The position numbers and the translations under genes were made by a program. DNA of 64,000 nucleotides from Streptomyces sp. NRRL S-87 (GTDB lineage: Bacteria > Actinomycetota > Actinomycetes > Streptomycetales > Streptomycetaceae). Positions 15,856 through 24,655 of this stretch are shown here, one piece after another (the first letter of the stretch is position 1; every line of letters begins with the position of its first letter). The DNA lies in NCBI RefSeq assembly GCF_000719335.1, contig NZ_JOGB01000030.1, positions 1 through 64,000 of the forward strand, in the 5' to 3' direction. The notes beneath the pieces are model-generated. The model had not been told where the DNA came from. It searched no databases and was given only the letters and a program-made list of their open reading frames with translations.

Positions 15856-18252
15856 GTGTCCCAGTTGAGCACCGTGCGCAAGCCGTTCCTCGCCGCCGCC
15901 GTGGCGGTCACCCTGCTCGCCGGCGTCGGTCAGACCGCCGCGTCCGCCGCGCAGGCCGAGGCTCCGGCAGCCGCGCCGCAGGCCGCCCCCGCCGCCTTCA
16001 CCGGGGCCCGCCCCGGCCCGGCGGACGGCCGGTCGAACCCCTTCGACGAGGTCCAGCACCTCGGCAAGGCCCCCAAGGCCACCCCGCGTCCCGCCCCGGC
16101 CCCCGGCGGCCTCGCGGCCGGCCGCGTCGCCGGCGCCGTCAAGGCCCCGGCCGCCAAGGCCGGGACCAAGTCCAAGGACGCCGCGGGCGCGAGCGGCAGC
16201 GCCGCCGCCGACCGGACCGCCGCCGGCGTCCCCTGCACCCTCGACGGCGTCACCGGCCTGTCGCCGGAGGCCTTCGCGGACTTCCTCGCCGATCCCGCCG
16301 TCACCGCCGACGGCTGTCTGCGGAACCTGATCTGGACCTGGGACGCGCGGCTGGCCCCGGTCATGTCCGACGCCCACGTCCAGGCCGTCTCGCGCCGGAT
16401 ATCCGGCCTGGCCGCGGGCCACGACGGCAAGGGCACCAGCCACCTGGAGGAGATGTTCACCTACCTCCACGCCGTGGCCTACCACGACTACTCGCGCACC
16501 GAGATCGACGTCACCGACGCCCCGACCGTCGACGCCATGCGCCGCGCCGTCGCCGACTTCGGTGCCGCCGCCCGCACCTTCGACGTCACCCGCTCGAACG
16601 CGAACACCCTGCGCGAGGCCCTCTACGCGGCCAGCGCCCCCGGCCTGCGCCAGCACCAGATCGGCCTCATCAAGAAGGTCCTGGCCACCATGGACCCGGC
16701 CCACCCGGCCACCCACACGGACACCTCCTGGGCCGGCGCCGCGCTCGCCGCCCTCTCCGTGAACTACCTCGGCGTCTACCCCGGCAACAACGACGCCGCC
16801 TTCCAGGCCGCGGTCGCCGCCGACGCCGACTACCGGGCGCTGTTCAAGGCCTTCGGCGGCTACACCCACCTCAAGGGCACCGCCAACGCCTGGGTGGCCC
16901 GCGACGCGCTGGGCGAGTACGGCCGCTTCGGCCAGATCGACTCCCTCAAGGCCGGCGTCGTCGCCGACCTCGGCGGACTCGTCACCACCACCAGGAACAC
17001 CTTCGGCGCCGGCAGCGAGCAGTGGGCCAAGGTCGTCTCCTGGCTCAACTACTACGGCGCCTGCCAGCAGTACGGCGTGTGCAAGGAGGACATCGAGCGG
17101 CAGCTCTTCCCCTACACGTACACGTACGACAACGGCGGCATCAAGGTCCGCACCGCGCTCGACCGGGCCACGGTCGACCAGCTCTACTACGCCAGCAAGC
17201 GCGTGAAGTCCCAGTTCTTCCGTGTCATCGGCACCGACAAGCCGCTGGCCGGCGACACCAACACGACGCTGAACATCGTCCTGTACGCCTCCCGCCTGGA
17301 CTACGAGATGTACCACCCGATCCTCACGGGCATGGGCACCAACAACGGCGGCATCTACATCGAGCGCGGCGCGACCTTCTACACGTACCAGCGGCGCGTC
17401 CCCCAGGACTCCACGCTCACCCTCGAAGAGCTCTTCCGCCACGAGTACACCCACTACCTCAACGGCCGCTGGGCCGTGCCGGGTTACTTCGGCGAGGGCG
17501 ACTGGTACCAGGGCGACCGCACCACCGCCATGGACGAGGGCACCGCCGAGTTCTTCGACGGCGCCACCCGCGACGACGGCATCGCGGTGCGCAAGTCCCT
17601 GGTGCGCGGGATCGTCAACGACACGGCGGGCGGCGGCCCCCGCATGTCCGTCGAGCAGCTGCTGAACGCCACGTACGACGGCGACGGCTTCCGGTTCTAC
17701 AACTACGCCGGCACGTTCTTCGAGTTCCTGTGGACCTCGCACCCGTCGATGCTGCGCGAGATGTACGGCTACCTGCGCGCGAACGACGTGGCGGGCTACG
17801 ACGCCTGGCGCCACCGCACGGGCGCCGACACGTACCTGCAGCGCGAGTACGACCGCTTCCTCGACGCGCAGATCGCCAAGGTGAACGACCTGTTCGTGCC
17901 GAACACCGTGTTCACCCCGAACGCGCAGCTGCGCGACGCCTCCGCCGAGGCCGTGCGCCAGGCCTTCGCCACCGCCACGTACAACAACCCCGACTGCGTG
18001 GAGAACGGCGACACGGGCAAGCGGCGCTTCGTCTGCACCGGCCGCATCACGGCCAACCTGTCGAACTTCCGCAGCCCCGACCAGGTCTTCAAGGACATGT
18101 CCGAGACGGTCGACTACTTCATCCTCGACCGCGCCGGCGCCGCCTCCAACAACCTGGCCGACATGAACTGCTCGTTCGGCCCGGTGGAGATCTGGAGCAA
18201 CAGCAAGGCGGGCACGTCCTCCTACAGCTGCGAGGGCCCGCTGCGCAGCTAG
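15856..18252 (+). CDS. Secreted M9-family collagenase
   Basis: A 798-residue exported zinc peptidase. A signal peptide (VRKPFLAAAVAVTLLAGVGQ, ending ASAAQA) and an Ala/Pro-rich pro-segment precede the collagenase activator domain (CTLDGVTGLSPEAFADFL onward, helical repeats). The catalytic motif is HEYTH (His529, Glu530, His533) with the third zinc ligand Glu561 in AMDEGTAEFF, the M9 arrangement of clostridial and Streptomyces collagenases. The C-terminus (about 690-798) is a short cysteine-containing domain, and the PKD and collagen-binding domains of clostridial enzymes are absent. The GTG at 15856 has AGGAG six bases upstream. A strong terminator follows. It should start the collagen breakdown pathway encoded downstream. 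Confidence 0.92.
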   Translation: MSQLSTVRKPFLAAAVAVTLLAGVGQTAASAAQAEAPAAAPQAAPAAFTGARPGPADGRSNPFDEVQHLGKAPKATPRPAPAPGGLAAGRVAGAVKAPAAKAGTKSKDAAGASGSAAADRTAAGVPCTLDGVTGLSPEAFADFLADPAVTADGCLRNLIWTWDARLAPVMSDAHVQAVSRRISGLAAGHDGKGTSHLEEMFTYLHAVAYHDYSRTEIDVTDAPTVDAMRRAVADFGAAARTFDVTRSNANTLREALYAASAPGLRQHQIGLIKKVLATMDPAHPATHTDTSWAGAALAALSVNYLGVYPGNNDAAFQAAVAADADYRALFKAFGGYTHLKGTANAWVARDALGEYGRFGQIDSLKAGVVADLGGLVTTTRNTFGAGSEQWAKVVSWLNYYGACQQYGVCKEDIERQLFPYTYTYDNGGIKVRTALDRATVDQLYYASKRVKSQFFRVIGTDKPLAGDTNTTLNIVLYASRLDYEMYHPILTGMGTNNGGIYIERGATFYTYQRRVPQDSTLTLEELFRHEYTHYLNGRWAVPGYFGEGDWYQGDRTTAMDEGTAEFFDGATRDDGIAVRKSLVRGIVNDTAGGGPRMSVEQLLNATYDGDGFRFYNYAGTFFEFLWTSHPSMLREMYGYLRANDVAGYDAWRHRTGADTYLQREYDRFLDAQIAKVNDLFVPNTVFTPNAQLRDASAEAVRQAFATATYNNPDCVENGDTGKRRFVCTGRITANLSNFRSPDQVFKDMSETVDYFILDRAGAASNNLADMNCSFGPVEIWSNSKAGTSSYSCEGPLRS

Positions 18253-18286
18253 TCCAGGCCGCCGCCCCCCGTCCGGAACCGGCGGA

Positions 18287-18322
18287 GGACCCGCCCCGCG
18301 CCACGGGGGGCGGGGCGGGTCC
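18287..18322 (+). terminator. Terminator hairpin of the collagenase gene
   Basis: Perfect 13-bp inverted repeat (GGACCCGCCCCGC at 18287-18299, complement at 18310-18322) followed by TTCCCCCC. It separates the collagenase from the hydroxyproline operon. Confidence 0.85.
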
Positions 18323-18336
18323 TTCCCCCCTTCAGA

Positions 18337-18357
18337 GTTATGTGACATATTACTGAC
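18337..18357 (+). promoter_or_regulatory. Regulon operator B at the start of the hydroxyproline operon
   Basis: GTTATGTGACATATTACTGAC ends directly at the GTG start of the first catabolic gene. Its complement contains CAGTAATATGTCACAT, matching the motif at the other five sites. CATATT (18346-18351) is a plausible -10 box, placing the transcription start at or very near the GTG. Confidence 0.6.
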
Positions 18358-19530
18358 GTGCCCAACAGACACTCCCTGGACGTCGTCGTCATCGGTGCCG
18401 GCGTCGTCGGGGCGGCCTGCGCCTACTACGCGGGCCGCGCCGGCCTCTCCGTCGCCGTGGTCGACCGCGGCCCCGTCGCGGGCGGGACGACCGGCGCGGG
18501 GGAAGGCAACCTGCTCGTCTCCGACAAAGAGGCGGGCCCCGAGCTCGACCTCGCGCTGCTGTCCACCCGACTGTGGCGCGAGCTCGCCGACGCTCTCCCA
18601 CCGGAGACGGAGTACGAACCCAAAGGCGGTCTCGTCGTGGCGCCCGACGAGACCACCCTCAAAGCCCTCCGGGGCTTCGCCGAGGGCCAGCGGGCAGCCG
18701 GGGTGGTGGCCGAGGAAGTCCACGCCGACCGGCTGCCCGACCTGGAGCCGCACCTCGCGGCCGGCCTCGCGGGTGGCTTCCACTACCCGCAGGACGCCCA
18801 GGTCCAGCCCGCCCAGGCGGCCGCCCAACTGCTGCGCGCGGCCCGCCGGTACGGTGTCGAGCCGCGCCTCGGCACCGAGGTCACCGGGCTCCTCACCGGC
18901 CCGGACGGCTCGGTGCGCGGGGTCCGTACGACCGGCGGCGACATCGCCGCCGCGCACGTCGTCAACGCCGCCGGCACCTGGGGCGGCCGGATCGCCGGAC
19001 TCGCCGGCGTCCACCTGCCCGTGCTGCCCCGCCGGGGCTTCGTCCTGGTCACCGAACCGCTGCCCCGCGTGGTCCGCCACAAGGTCTACGCCGCCGACTA
19101 CATCGCCGACGTGGCCAGTGGCTCCGCCGCCCTCCAGTCCTCCGCCGTCGTCGAGGGAACGCCCGCCGGCCCGGTGCTCATCGGCGCCACGCGCGAACGC
19201 GTCGGCTTCGACCGCACCCTCTCGACCGAGGCCCTGCGCCGGCTCGCCGGCCAGGCCGCCGCCCTCTTCCCGGTGCTGGCCGACGTCAAGGTGATGCGCA
19301 CCTACCACGGCTTCCGCCCCTACCTGCCCGACCACCTGCCGGCCATCGGCCCCGACCCGCGGGCCCCCGGACTGCTGCACGCCTGCGGCCACGAGGGCGC
19401 CGGCATCGGACTCGCCCCGGCCACCGGACTGCTCGTCGCCGAGACCCTGGCCGGCCGGGCGACCAGCCTGGACCTCACCCCCTTCCGCCCCGAGCGGTTC
19501 GCCGACCCCGGGCGGGGGACGCGAGGATGA
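18358..19530 (+). CDS. FAD-dependent oxidoreductase, probable D-hydroxyproline dehydrogenase beta subunit
   Basis: A 390-residue DAO-family flavoenzyme. It has the N-terminal Rossmann motif VVVIGAGVVGAACAYYAGRAG, the segment AGGTTGAGEGNLL and the C-terminal FAD signature RPYLPDHLPAIGPDP...HACGHEGAGIGLAPATG. Its order with a small ferredoxin-like protein and a large FAD/NAD protein matches HcnABC-type amine dehydrogenases and the three-subunit D-hydroxyproline dehydrogenases. It would oxidise cis-4-hydroxy-D-proline to pyrroline-4-hydroxy-2-carboxylate. The GTG start has no ribosome-binding site and follows a -10-like element by about 7 bp, suggesting a leaderless message. It is the first gene of an operon running to 25608. 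Confidence 0.85.
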   Translation: MPNRHSLDVVVIGAGVVGAACAYYAGRAGLSVAVVDRGPVAGGTTGAGEGNLLVSDKEAGPELDLALLSTRLWRELADALPPETEYEPKGGLVVAPDETTLKALRGFAEGQRAAGVVAEEVHADRLPDLEPHLAAGLAGGFHYPQDAQVQPAQAAAQLLRAARRYGVEPRLGTEVTGLLTGPDGSVRGVRTTGGDIAAAHVVNAAGTWGGRIAGLAGVHLPVLPRRGFVLVTEPLPRVVRHKVYAADYIADVASGSAALQSSAVVEGTPAGPVLIGATRERVGFDRTLSTEALRRLAGQAAALFPVLADVKVMRTYHGFRPYLPDHLPAIGPDPRAPGLLHACGHEGAGIGLAPATGLLVAETLAGRATSLDLTPFRPERFADPGRGTRG

Positions 19531-19588
19531 GCCGTCCCCGCGCCCGCACCGCCACCCGTACGACACCACCCACCCGAAGGGGCCGACG

Positions 19589-19948
19589 ATGACCGACCCG
19601 GCAGGCCAGGAGCGCCGCGACCGCCGCGGCGGGCCCGGGCGCGGACCGCGCGCGCTCGTCGGCGGCCGTGCCGAGGAGGCCTTCGACCTCGACTTCGACG
19701 GCCGTCCCGTGGCGGCGGAGTCGGGCCAGACCATTGCCGCCGCCCTCTGGGGCGCCGGCATCCTCGCCTGGCGGACCACCCGCGACGGCGGCGCCCCGCG
19801 CGGCGCGTTCTGCGGCATCGGGGCCTGCTACGACTGTCTCGTCACCGTCAACGGGCGCCCCAACCAGCGCGCCTGCCTCGTCCCCGCCCGGCCGGGCGAC
19901 ACCGTCACCACCCAGGAGGGCACCGGCCATGCCGACCTCGCCGTCTGA
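19589..19948 (+). CDS. (2Fe-2S) ferredoxin-like subunit of the D-hydroxyproline dehydrogenase
   Basis: A 119-residue protein with a plant-type [2Fe-2S] fold of the small subunit class. The cluster ligands appear in FCGIGACYDCLVTVNG (three Cys) and the later QRACL. The N-terminal segment LDFDGRPVAAESGQTIAAALWGAG matches the HcnA/SoxD-like family. It would carry electrons between the two flavin subunits. The first 30 residues are Arg/Gly-rich and variable. ATG at 19589 has GAAGGGG upstream. It overlaps the next gene by 20 bp, showing translational coupling. Confidence 0.85.
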   Translation: MTDPAGQERRDRRGGPGRGPRALVGGRAEEAFDLDFDGRPVAAESGQTIAAALWGAGILAWRTTRDGGAPRGAFCGIGACYDCLVTVNGRPNQRACLVPARPGDTVTTQEGTGHADLAV

Positions 19949-21602
19949 CCCGCGGCCCGGGCCGCGCGCCGACGCACCGGCGCCCCCGAGCGCCGACCTC
20001 GCCGTGGTCGGTGCGGGACCCGCCGGCCTGGCGGGCGCCGTCACCGCGGCCCGACTCGGGCTGAGCGTGGTCCTGCTCGACGCGGCCGACCGGCCCGGCG
20101 GCCAGTACTACCGGCACCCCGCCTCCGGGCTCGGCGCCGCGCGCCCCGAGGCCCTGCACCACGGCTGGCGGGCCTTCGCCGAACTCGAAGCCGCCCTGCG
20201 CGCGCACCGGTCCGCGGGCCGGATCACGTACCTGCCCGGCCACCACGTATGGAGCGTGACCGGCGCGGCACCGCACTGGACCCTGCACGCGGTGGCCTCC
20301 GGCCCCGCCGCACCGGCCGACCGTGCCGCGACCGGTGCCGGTGTCGGTGCCGGTGTCGGTGCCGGTGTCGGTGGCGTCGGCGACGGCTCGGCCGGGGAGC
20401 CGGACGGGGAGCCGTACGGGGAGCGCCCCGCCACCGTCCACGCCCGCGCCGTCCTGCTGGCCACCGGCGCGTACGAGCGCCAACTGCCCTTCCCCGGCTG
20501 GACGCTGCCGGGTGTCGTGGGCGCGGGCGGCGCCCAGGCCATGCTCAAGGCCGGGCTCGTGCTGCCCGGCAGGCGCGTGGTCGTGGCCGGCAGCGGACCG
20601 CTGCTGCTGGCCGTCGCCGGCTCGCTCGCCGCCGCCGGTGCGCGGGTGCCGGCCGTGGTGGAGGCGGCTGCCTACACCGGGTACGCCGGTGAACTCCCGG
20701 CCCTGCTGCGCAACCCCGGCAAGCTGGCCGAGGGCGTGCTCCACGGCGGCGCCCTGCTGCGCCACCAGGTGCGGCTGCTGAGCCGGCACGCCGTCACCGC
20801 GGCCCACGGCACCGACCGCGTCCAGGCCGTCACCGTCAGCCGGCTCGACCGGGACTGGCGGCCGGTGCCGGGCACCGGCCGGACCATCCCCTGCGACGCC
20901 CTCGCCGTCGGTCACGGCCTGGTTCCGCAGCTGGAGCTCGCCACCGCCCTCGGCTGCACCACCCGTCGCACCGCCGACGGCACCCGGGCCCTCGTCCTCG
21001 ACGCCGACCAGCTCACCTCCGTACCCGGCCTCTGGTCGGCCGGCGAGACCGGCGGCATCGGCGGCGCCCAACTGGCCCTCGCCGAGGGGGAGCTGGCCGC
21101 CCACGCCGTCGCCCGCGCGCTGCGCGGCACGCTCGCGGCGGGCGGCCCCGTACCGGCCGCCCCCGCGGCGCCGGTGCGCCGACGGGCCCGGCTGCGCGCC
21201 TTCGCGGACGCCATGGCGGCGGCCCACGAGCCCGGCGCCGGCTGGACCGGCTGGCTCACCGACGACACCGACGTGTGCCGCTGCGAGGAGGTGCCGGCCG
21301 GCCGGATCCGCGAGGCGGTGGCCGACCTCGGGGCGACCGACGCGCGCACGGTCAAGCTCCTGACCCGCGCCGGGATGGGCTGGTGCCAGGGCCGCATGTG
21401 CGGCCCTGCCGTGGCCGCCCTGACCGGCCGGGACGCGACGGCGGACCGCCGTCCGCTGTCCTGCCCGGTGCCGCTGCGGCACCTCGCGGCCCTGCCGCAG
21501 GACGGGTCGGCGGGGCTCGCCGGCCCCGCGGTCCCGGCCCGGCCCGCCGGCGGATCCGGTGCCGGTCCGGGCGCGGCCGACCCGTCCGGCACCACCCACT
21601 GA
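19929..21602 (+). CDS. FAD/NAD(P)-binding oxidoreductase, probable D-hydroxyproline dehydrogenase alpha subunit
   Basis: A 557-residue two-dinucleotide-binding flavoprotein. The first Rossmann motif is LAVVGAGPAGLAGAVTAARLG, the second VVVAGSGPLLLAVAGSLAAAG, and the FAD closing segment is GLWSAGETGGIGGAQLALAEG. The C-terminus has a Bfd-like [2Fe-2S] domain (DVCRCEEV, then GMGWCQGRMCGPAVAAL with four Cys). This architecture is the HcnB/OoxA-type large subunit. Residues about 125-165 hold an inserted Gly/Ala/Val linker encoded by a 12-bp tandem repeat, unusual for the family but placed between domains. The last 50 residues are a low-complexity tail. Confidence 0.85.
   Translation: MPTSPSDPRPGPRADAPAPPSADLAVVGAGPAGLAGAVTAARLGLSVVLLDAADRPGGQYYRHPASGLGAARPEALHHGWRAFAELEAALRAHRSAGRITYLPGHHVWSVTGAAPHWTLHAVASGPAAPADRAATGAGVGAGVGAGVGGVGDGSAGEPDGEPYGERPATVHARAVLLATGAYERQLPFPGWTLPGVVGAGGAQAMLKAGLVLPGRRVVVAGSGPLLLAVAGSLAAAGARVPAVVEAAAYTGYAGELPALLRNPGKLAEGVLHGGALLRHQVRLLSRHAVTAAHGTDRVQAVTVSRLDRDWRPVPGTGRTIPCDALAVGHGLVPQLELATALGCTTRRTADGTRALVLDADQLTSVPGLWSAGETGGIGGAQLALAEGELAAHAVARALRGTLAAGGPVPAAPAAPVRRRARLRAFADAMAAAHEPGAGWTGWLTDDTDVCRCEEVPAGRIREAVADLGATDARTVKLLTRAGMGWCQGRMCGPAVAALTGRDATADRRPLSCPVPLRHLAALPQDGSAGLAGPAVPARPAGGSGAGPGAADPSGTTH
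20334..20369. repeat. 12-bp in-frame tandem repeat, three copies
   Basis: GGTGCCGGTGTC occurs three times in a row (20334-20345, 20346-20357, 20358-20369), encoding Gly-Ala-Gly-Val repeats in the inserted linker of the dehydrogenase alpha subunit. Because the unit is a multiple of three, copy-number change would not break the frame. Confidence 0.85.
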
Positions 21603-21622
21603 CGCCACCCCCCACCGGGCCC

Positions 21623-21667
21623 TTGTGGGCTTTCACGCCACTCAGTACAATGTCACACATCACACTA
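21623..21667 (+). promoter_or_regulatory. Promoter and regulon operator C before the deaminase gene
   Basis: TTGTGG (21623-21628), a 17-bp spacer and TACAAT (21646-21651) form a good promoter. The motif CAGTACAATGTCACACAT overlaps the -10 box and transcription start, an arrangement suited to repression. It shows that the second half of the catabolic operon has its own regulated promoter. Confidence 0.7.
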
Positions 21668-21681
21668 GGGAGTGTCCTGCC

Positions 21682-22593
21682 ATGACCGTCGCGTCCATCC
21701 CGCCCCGCACCCGTCCCTGGCACGGAATCATGGTCGCCACCGCGCTGCCGATGCGGGACGACCTCAGCGTCGACCACGACGCCTACGCCGAGCACGTGGC
21801 CTGGCTGATCGCCAACGGCTGCGACGGCGTCGTCCCCAACGGCTCGCTCGGCGAGTACCAGACCCTCACCGACGAGGAGCGCGCCCGCGTCGTCCGCACC
21901 GCCGTCGAGGCCGCCGGCGACGGGGACCGGGTCATGCCCGGCGTCGCCGCCTACGGCAGCGCCGAGGCCCGCCGCTGGGCCGACCAGGCGGCCGAGGCGG
22001 GCGCCGGCTCCGTCCTGCTGCTGCCGCCCAACGCCTTCCGTGCCGACGACGAGACCGTCCGCGCCCACTACGCCGAGGTCGCCAAGTCCGGCCTCCCGGT
22101 GGTCGCGTACAACAACCCGTACGACACCAAGGTCGACCTCACCCCCGCCCTGCTCGCCCGGCTGCACACCGACGGCAGCATCGTGGCCGTCAAGGAGTTC
22201 AGCGGCGACGTCCGCCGCGCCTACGAGATCGCCGAGCTCGCCCCGGGCCTGGACCTCCTGATCGGTGCCGACGACGTCCTGCTCGAACTCGCCCTGGCCG
22301 GCGCGGTCGGCTGGATCGCCGGCTACCCCAACGCCCTGCCCGCCTCCTGCGCCACCCTCTACCGGGCCGCCGTCGCCGGCGACCTGGAGACCGCGCTGCC
22401 GCTCTACAAGTCCCTGCACTCCCTGCTCCGCTGGGACTCCAAGACCGAGTTCGTGCAGGCCATCAAGCTCTCCATGGACATCGCCGGCCGGCCCGGCGGC
22501 GCCACCCGCCCGCCGCGCTTCCCGCTCACCGGCGAGACCGAGGCCGCCGTCCGCGCCGCCACGGAGAAGGCCCTCGCCGAGGGCCTGAACTAG
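21682..22593 (+). CDS. DapA-family lyase, probable pyrroline-4-hydroxy-2-carboxylate deaminase
   Basis: A 303-residue class I aldolase-fold protein of the dihydrodipicolinate synthase family. Visible are the Gly-rich substrate loop VPNGSLGEYQTLTDEER, the Tyr in VVAYNNPYD and the Schiff-base Lys171 in IVAVKEFSGD. In hydroxyproline catabolism this family converts pyrroline-4-hydroxy-2-carboxylate to 2-oxoglutarate semialdehyde and ammonia. That role is inferred from neighbours, since 4-hydroxy-tetrahydrodipicolinate synthase is usually encoded elsewhere in a lysine operon. ATG at 21682 follows AGGGAG. It has its own operator-containing promoter and is followed two bases later by the epimerase gene. 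Confidence 0.85.
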   Translation: MTVASIPPRTRPWHGIMVATALPMRDDLSVDHDAYAEHVAWLIANGCDGVVPNGSLGEYQTLTDEERARVVRTAVEAAGDGDRVMPGVAAYGSAEARRWADQAAEAGAGSVLLLPPNAFRADDETVRAHYAEVAKSGLPVVAYNNPYDTKVDLTPALLARLHTDGSIVAVKEFSGDVRRAYEIAELAPGLDLLIGADDVLLELALAGAVGWIAGYPNALPASCATLYRAAVAGDLETALPLYKSLHSLLRWDSKTEFVQAIKLSMDIAGRPGGATRPPRFPLTGETEAAVRAATEKALAEGLN

Positions 22594-22595
22594 CC

Positions 22596-23597
22596 ATGCG
22601 GACCACACGCGTCTACCACGCGGTCGACAGCCACACCGAGGGCATGCCCACCCGCGTCATCACCGGCGGCGTCGGGGTGATCCCCGGCGCCACGATGGCC
22701 GAGCGCCGGCTCCACTTCATGGAGCACATGGACGACCTGCGCACCCTGCTCATGTACGAGCCGCGCGGCCACGCCGCGATGAGCGGCGCGATCCTGCAGC
22801 CGCCCACCCGGCCCGACGCCGACTGGGGCGTGCTCTACATCGAGGTCTCCGGCCTGCTGCCCATGTGCGGCCACGGCACCATCGGCGTGGCCACCGTGCT
22901 CGTCGAGACCGGCATGGTCCCGGTGTCCGAGCCCGTCACCACGGTCCGGCTGGACACCCCCGCGGGCCTGGTGAGCGTGGACGTCCAGGTCGAGGACGGC
23001 CGGGCGAAGGCGGTGACGCTCACCAACGTCGCCTCCTTCTGCGTCGGACTGGACCGCAAGGTCGAGGTCCCGGGCCACGGCACGGTCACCTACGACCTCG
23101 CCTACGGCGGCAACTTCTACGCCTTCGTCGAGCTCGACTCCCTCGGCCTGCCCTTCGACCGGGACCGCAAGCAGGACCTGGTCCACGCCGGACTGGCCAT
23201 CATGGACGCGATCAACGCCGCCGACCGCCCGGTGCACCCCGAGAACCCCTCGATCGGCGGGGTCAAGCACGTCTACCTCGCCGCCCCCGGCTCCGACGCC
23301 GTCCGCTCCCGGCACGCCATGGCCATCCACCCGGGCTGGTTCGACCGCTCCCCGTGCGGGACGGGCACCTCCGCGCGGATGGCGCAGCTGCACGCCCGCG
23401 GACAGCTGCCCCTGGGGCGGGACTTCGTCAACGAGTCGTTCATCGGCACCGAGTTCACCGGCCGGCTGGTCGAGGAGACCACGGTCGGTGGACTGCCCGC
23501 CGTGGTCCCGACGGTCACCGGGCGCGCGTGGATCACCGGCACGGCCCAGTACTTCCTGGACCCGACCGACCCGTTCCCCGCCGGGTTCCTGCTGTGA
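22596..23597 (+). CDS. Proline racemase family, probable 4-hydroxyproline 2-epimerase
   Basis: A 333-residue proline-racemase-superfamily protein. Both catalytic cysteines are present: Cys91 in LLPMCGHGTIG and Cys254 in DRSPCGTGTSARMAQLHARG. The pair deprotonates and reprotonates C2 of hydroxyproline, turning trans-4-hydroxy-L-proline into cis-4-hydroxy-D-proline for the dehydrogenase encoded upstream. The ATG starts two bases after the deaminase stop, and its own stop overlaps the next gene by four bases (GTGA). Proline racemase activity is possible, but the operon context favours hydroxyproline. Confidence 0.88.
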   Translation: MRTTRVYHAVDSHTEGMPTRVITGGVGVIPGATMAERRLHFMEHMDDLRTLLMYEPRGHAAMSGAILQPPTRPDADWGVLYIEVSGLLPMCGHGTIGVATVLVETGMVPVSEPVTTVRLDTPAGLVSVDVQVEDGRAKAVTLTNVASFCVGLDRKVEVPGHGTVTYDLAYGGNFYAFVELDSLGLPFDRDRKQDLVHAGLAIMDAINAADRPVHPENPSIGGVKHVYLAAPGSDAVRSRHAMAIHPGWFDRSPCGTGTSARMAQLHARGQLPLGRDFVNESFIGTEFTGRLVEETTVGGLPAVVPTVTGRAWITGTAQYFLDPTDPFPAGFLL

Positions 23598-24655
23598 GCC
23601 CCACCGGGGCGCCGGGGACCGACCCGGTGCGCACCACCGACTACCACACCGCGGGTGAGCCCTTCCGGATCGTCACCGGGGGGCTGCCGCCCGTGCCGGG
23701 GGACACCGTCGCCGAGCGCTGCGCCACCGCCATCGGCGCGGGCGGCTCCGGTACGGCGCCCCGGCGCGGCGCGCTGGACGACGTGCGCCGGCTGCTCGTG
23801 CAGGAGCCGCGCGGGCACGCCGGGATGTACGGCGGCTTCGTCGTACCGCCCGACGACGACGGCGCCCACCTGGGCGTGCTGTTCTGGCACAAGGACGGCT
23901 ACTCGACCGCCTGCGGCCACGGCACCATGGCGCTGGGCGCCTGGGCCGTGGACAGCGGCCGGGTGCCGGCCCCCGACGACGGCGACGTACAGGTGCGCAT
24001 CGACGTGCCCTCGGGCCGGGTCGGGGCCACCGTGCACCGCACCGGCGGCCGCACCACCGGCGTCACCTTCCGCAACGTGCCCGCGCGGGTGGCCGCCCGC
24101 CGGGTGCCGGTGGCCACCGGACGCGGCGTGGTCGAGGTGGACATCGCGCACGCGGGCGCCTGCTACGCGGCCGTGCCCGCCCGGCAGTTGGGCCTGAAGG
24201 TGACCCCGGCCGAGCTGCCCGAGCTGGTCCGGGCGGGCCGGGAGATCCGGGCCGCGCTCGCCACCCACCCGGCCACCTGGCACCCGGAGGGTCCGCTGCT
24301 GTCGGGCGTCTACGGGGTCGTCCTGTACGAGGAGCTGGCGGACACGCCGCTGGGCCCGCACCAGCGCAACGTGACCGTCTTCGCCGACGGGCAGATCGAC
24401 CGCTCGCCCTGTGGCTCGGGCACGTCGGCGCGGCTCGCCATGATGGTCGAGGAGGGGACCCTGGCCCCCGGGCAGGACCTGCTGCACGAGTCCGTCTGCG
24501 GCACCGTGTTCACCGGACGGGTGCCCGAGGCGGAGGCGGCACGGGCCGCGGACGCGGGCCTGGTCACCGAGGTGACCGGGACGGCGTACCGCACCGGCGA
24601 GCACGCCTTCCACCTCGACCCGCACGACGGGCTGGCCACCGGGTTCCTGCTGTGA
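23594..24655 (+). CDS. Second proline-racemase-family enzyme, candidate trans-3-hydroxy-L-proline dehydratase
   Basis: A 353-residue paralogue of the preceding epimerase. The active-site positions are Cys107 in YSTACGHGTMALGAW and Cys273 in DRSPCGSGTSARLAMM. The MAL after the first motif resembles the dehydratase branch, but characterised trans-3-hydroxyproline dehydratases commonly have Thr at the second position, so the Cys/Cys pair leaves epimerase activity open. Its partner is the ornithine-cyclodeaminase-family gene immediately downstream, the usual pairing for 3-hydroxyproline use (dehydration to pyrroline-2-carboxylate, then reduction to proline). GTGA overlaps at both ends indicate tight translational coupling. 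Confidence 0.8.
   Translation: MSPTGAPGTDPVRTTDYHTAGEPFRIVTGGLPPVPGDTVAERCATAIGAGGSGTAPRRGALDDVRRLLVQEPRGHAGMYGGFVVPPDDDGAHLGVLFWHKDGYSTACGHGTMALGAWAVDSGRVPAPDDGDVQVRIDVPSGRVGATVHRTGGRTTGVTFRNVPARVAARRVPVATGRGVVEVDIAHAGACYAAVPARQLGLKVTPAELPELVRAGREIRAALATHPATWHPEGPLLSGVYGVVLYEELADTPLGPHQRNVTVFADGQIDRSPCGSGTSARLAMMVEEGTLAPGQDLLHESVCGTVFTGRVPEAEAARAADAGLVTEVTGTAYRTGEHAFHLDPHDGLATGFLL

Noticed and set aside
19527-19592. A 21-codon frame starting with ATGA overlap after the dehydrogenase beta subunit
   Set aside because: The peptide is Arg/Thr/Pro-rich and overlaps the well-supported ferredoxin subunit start. It shows no resemblance to neighbouring gene ends, unlike the other two mini-frames.
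15760-19818. A 1,352-codon open frame on the minus strand across the collagenase and dehydrogenase genes
   Set aside because: It is antisense to two genes with clear catalytic motifs, its product is Gly/Val/Arg-rich without domains, and such shadow frames are expected at this GC content.
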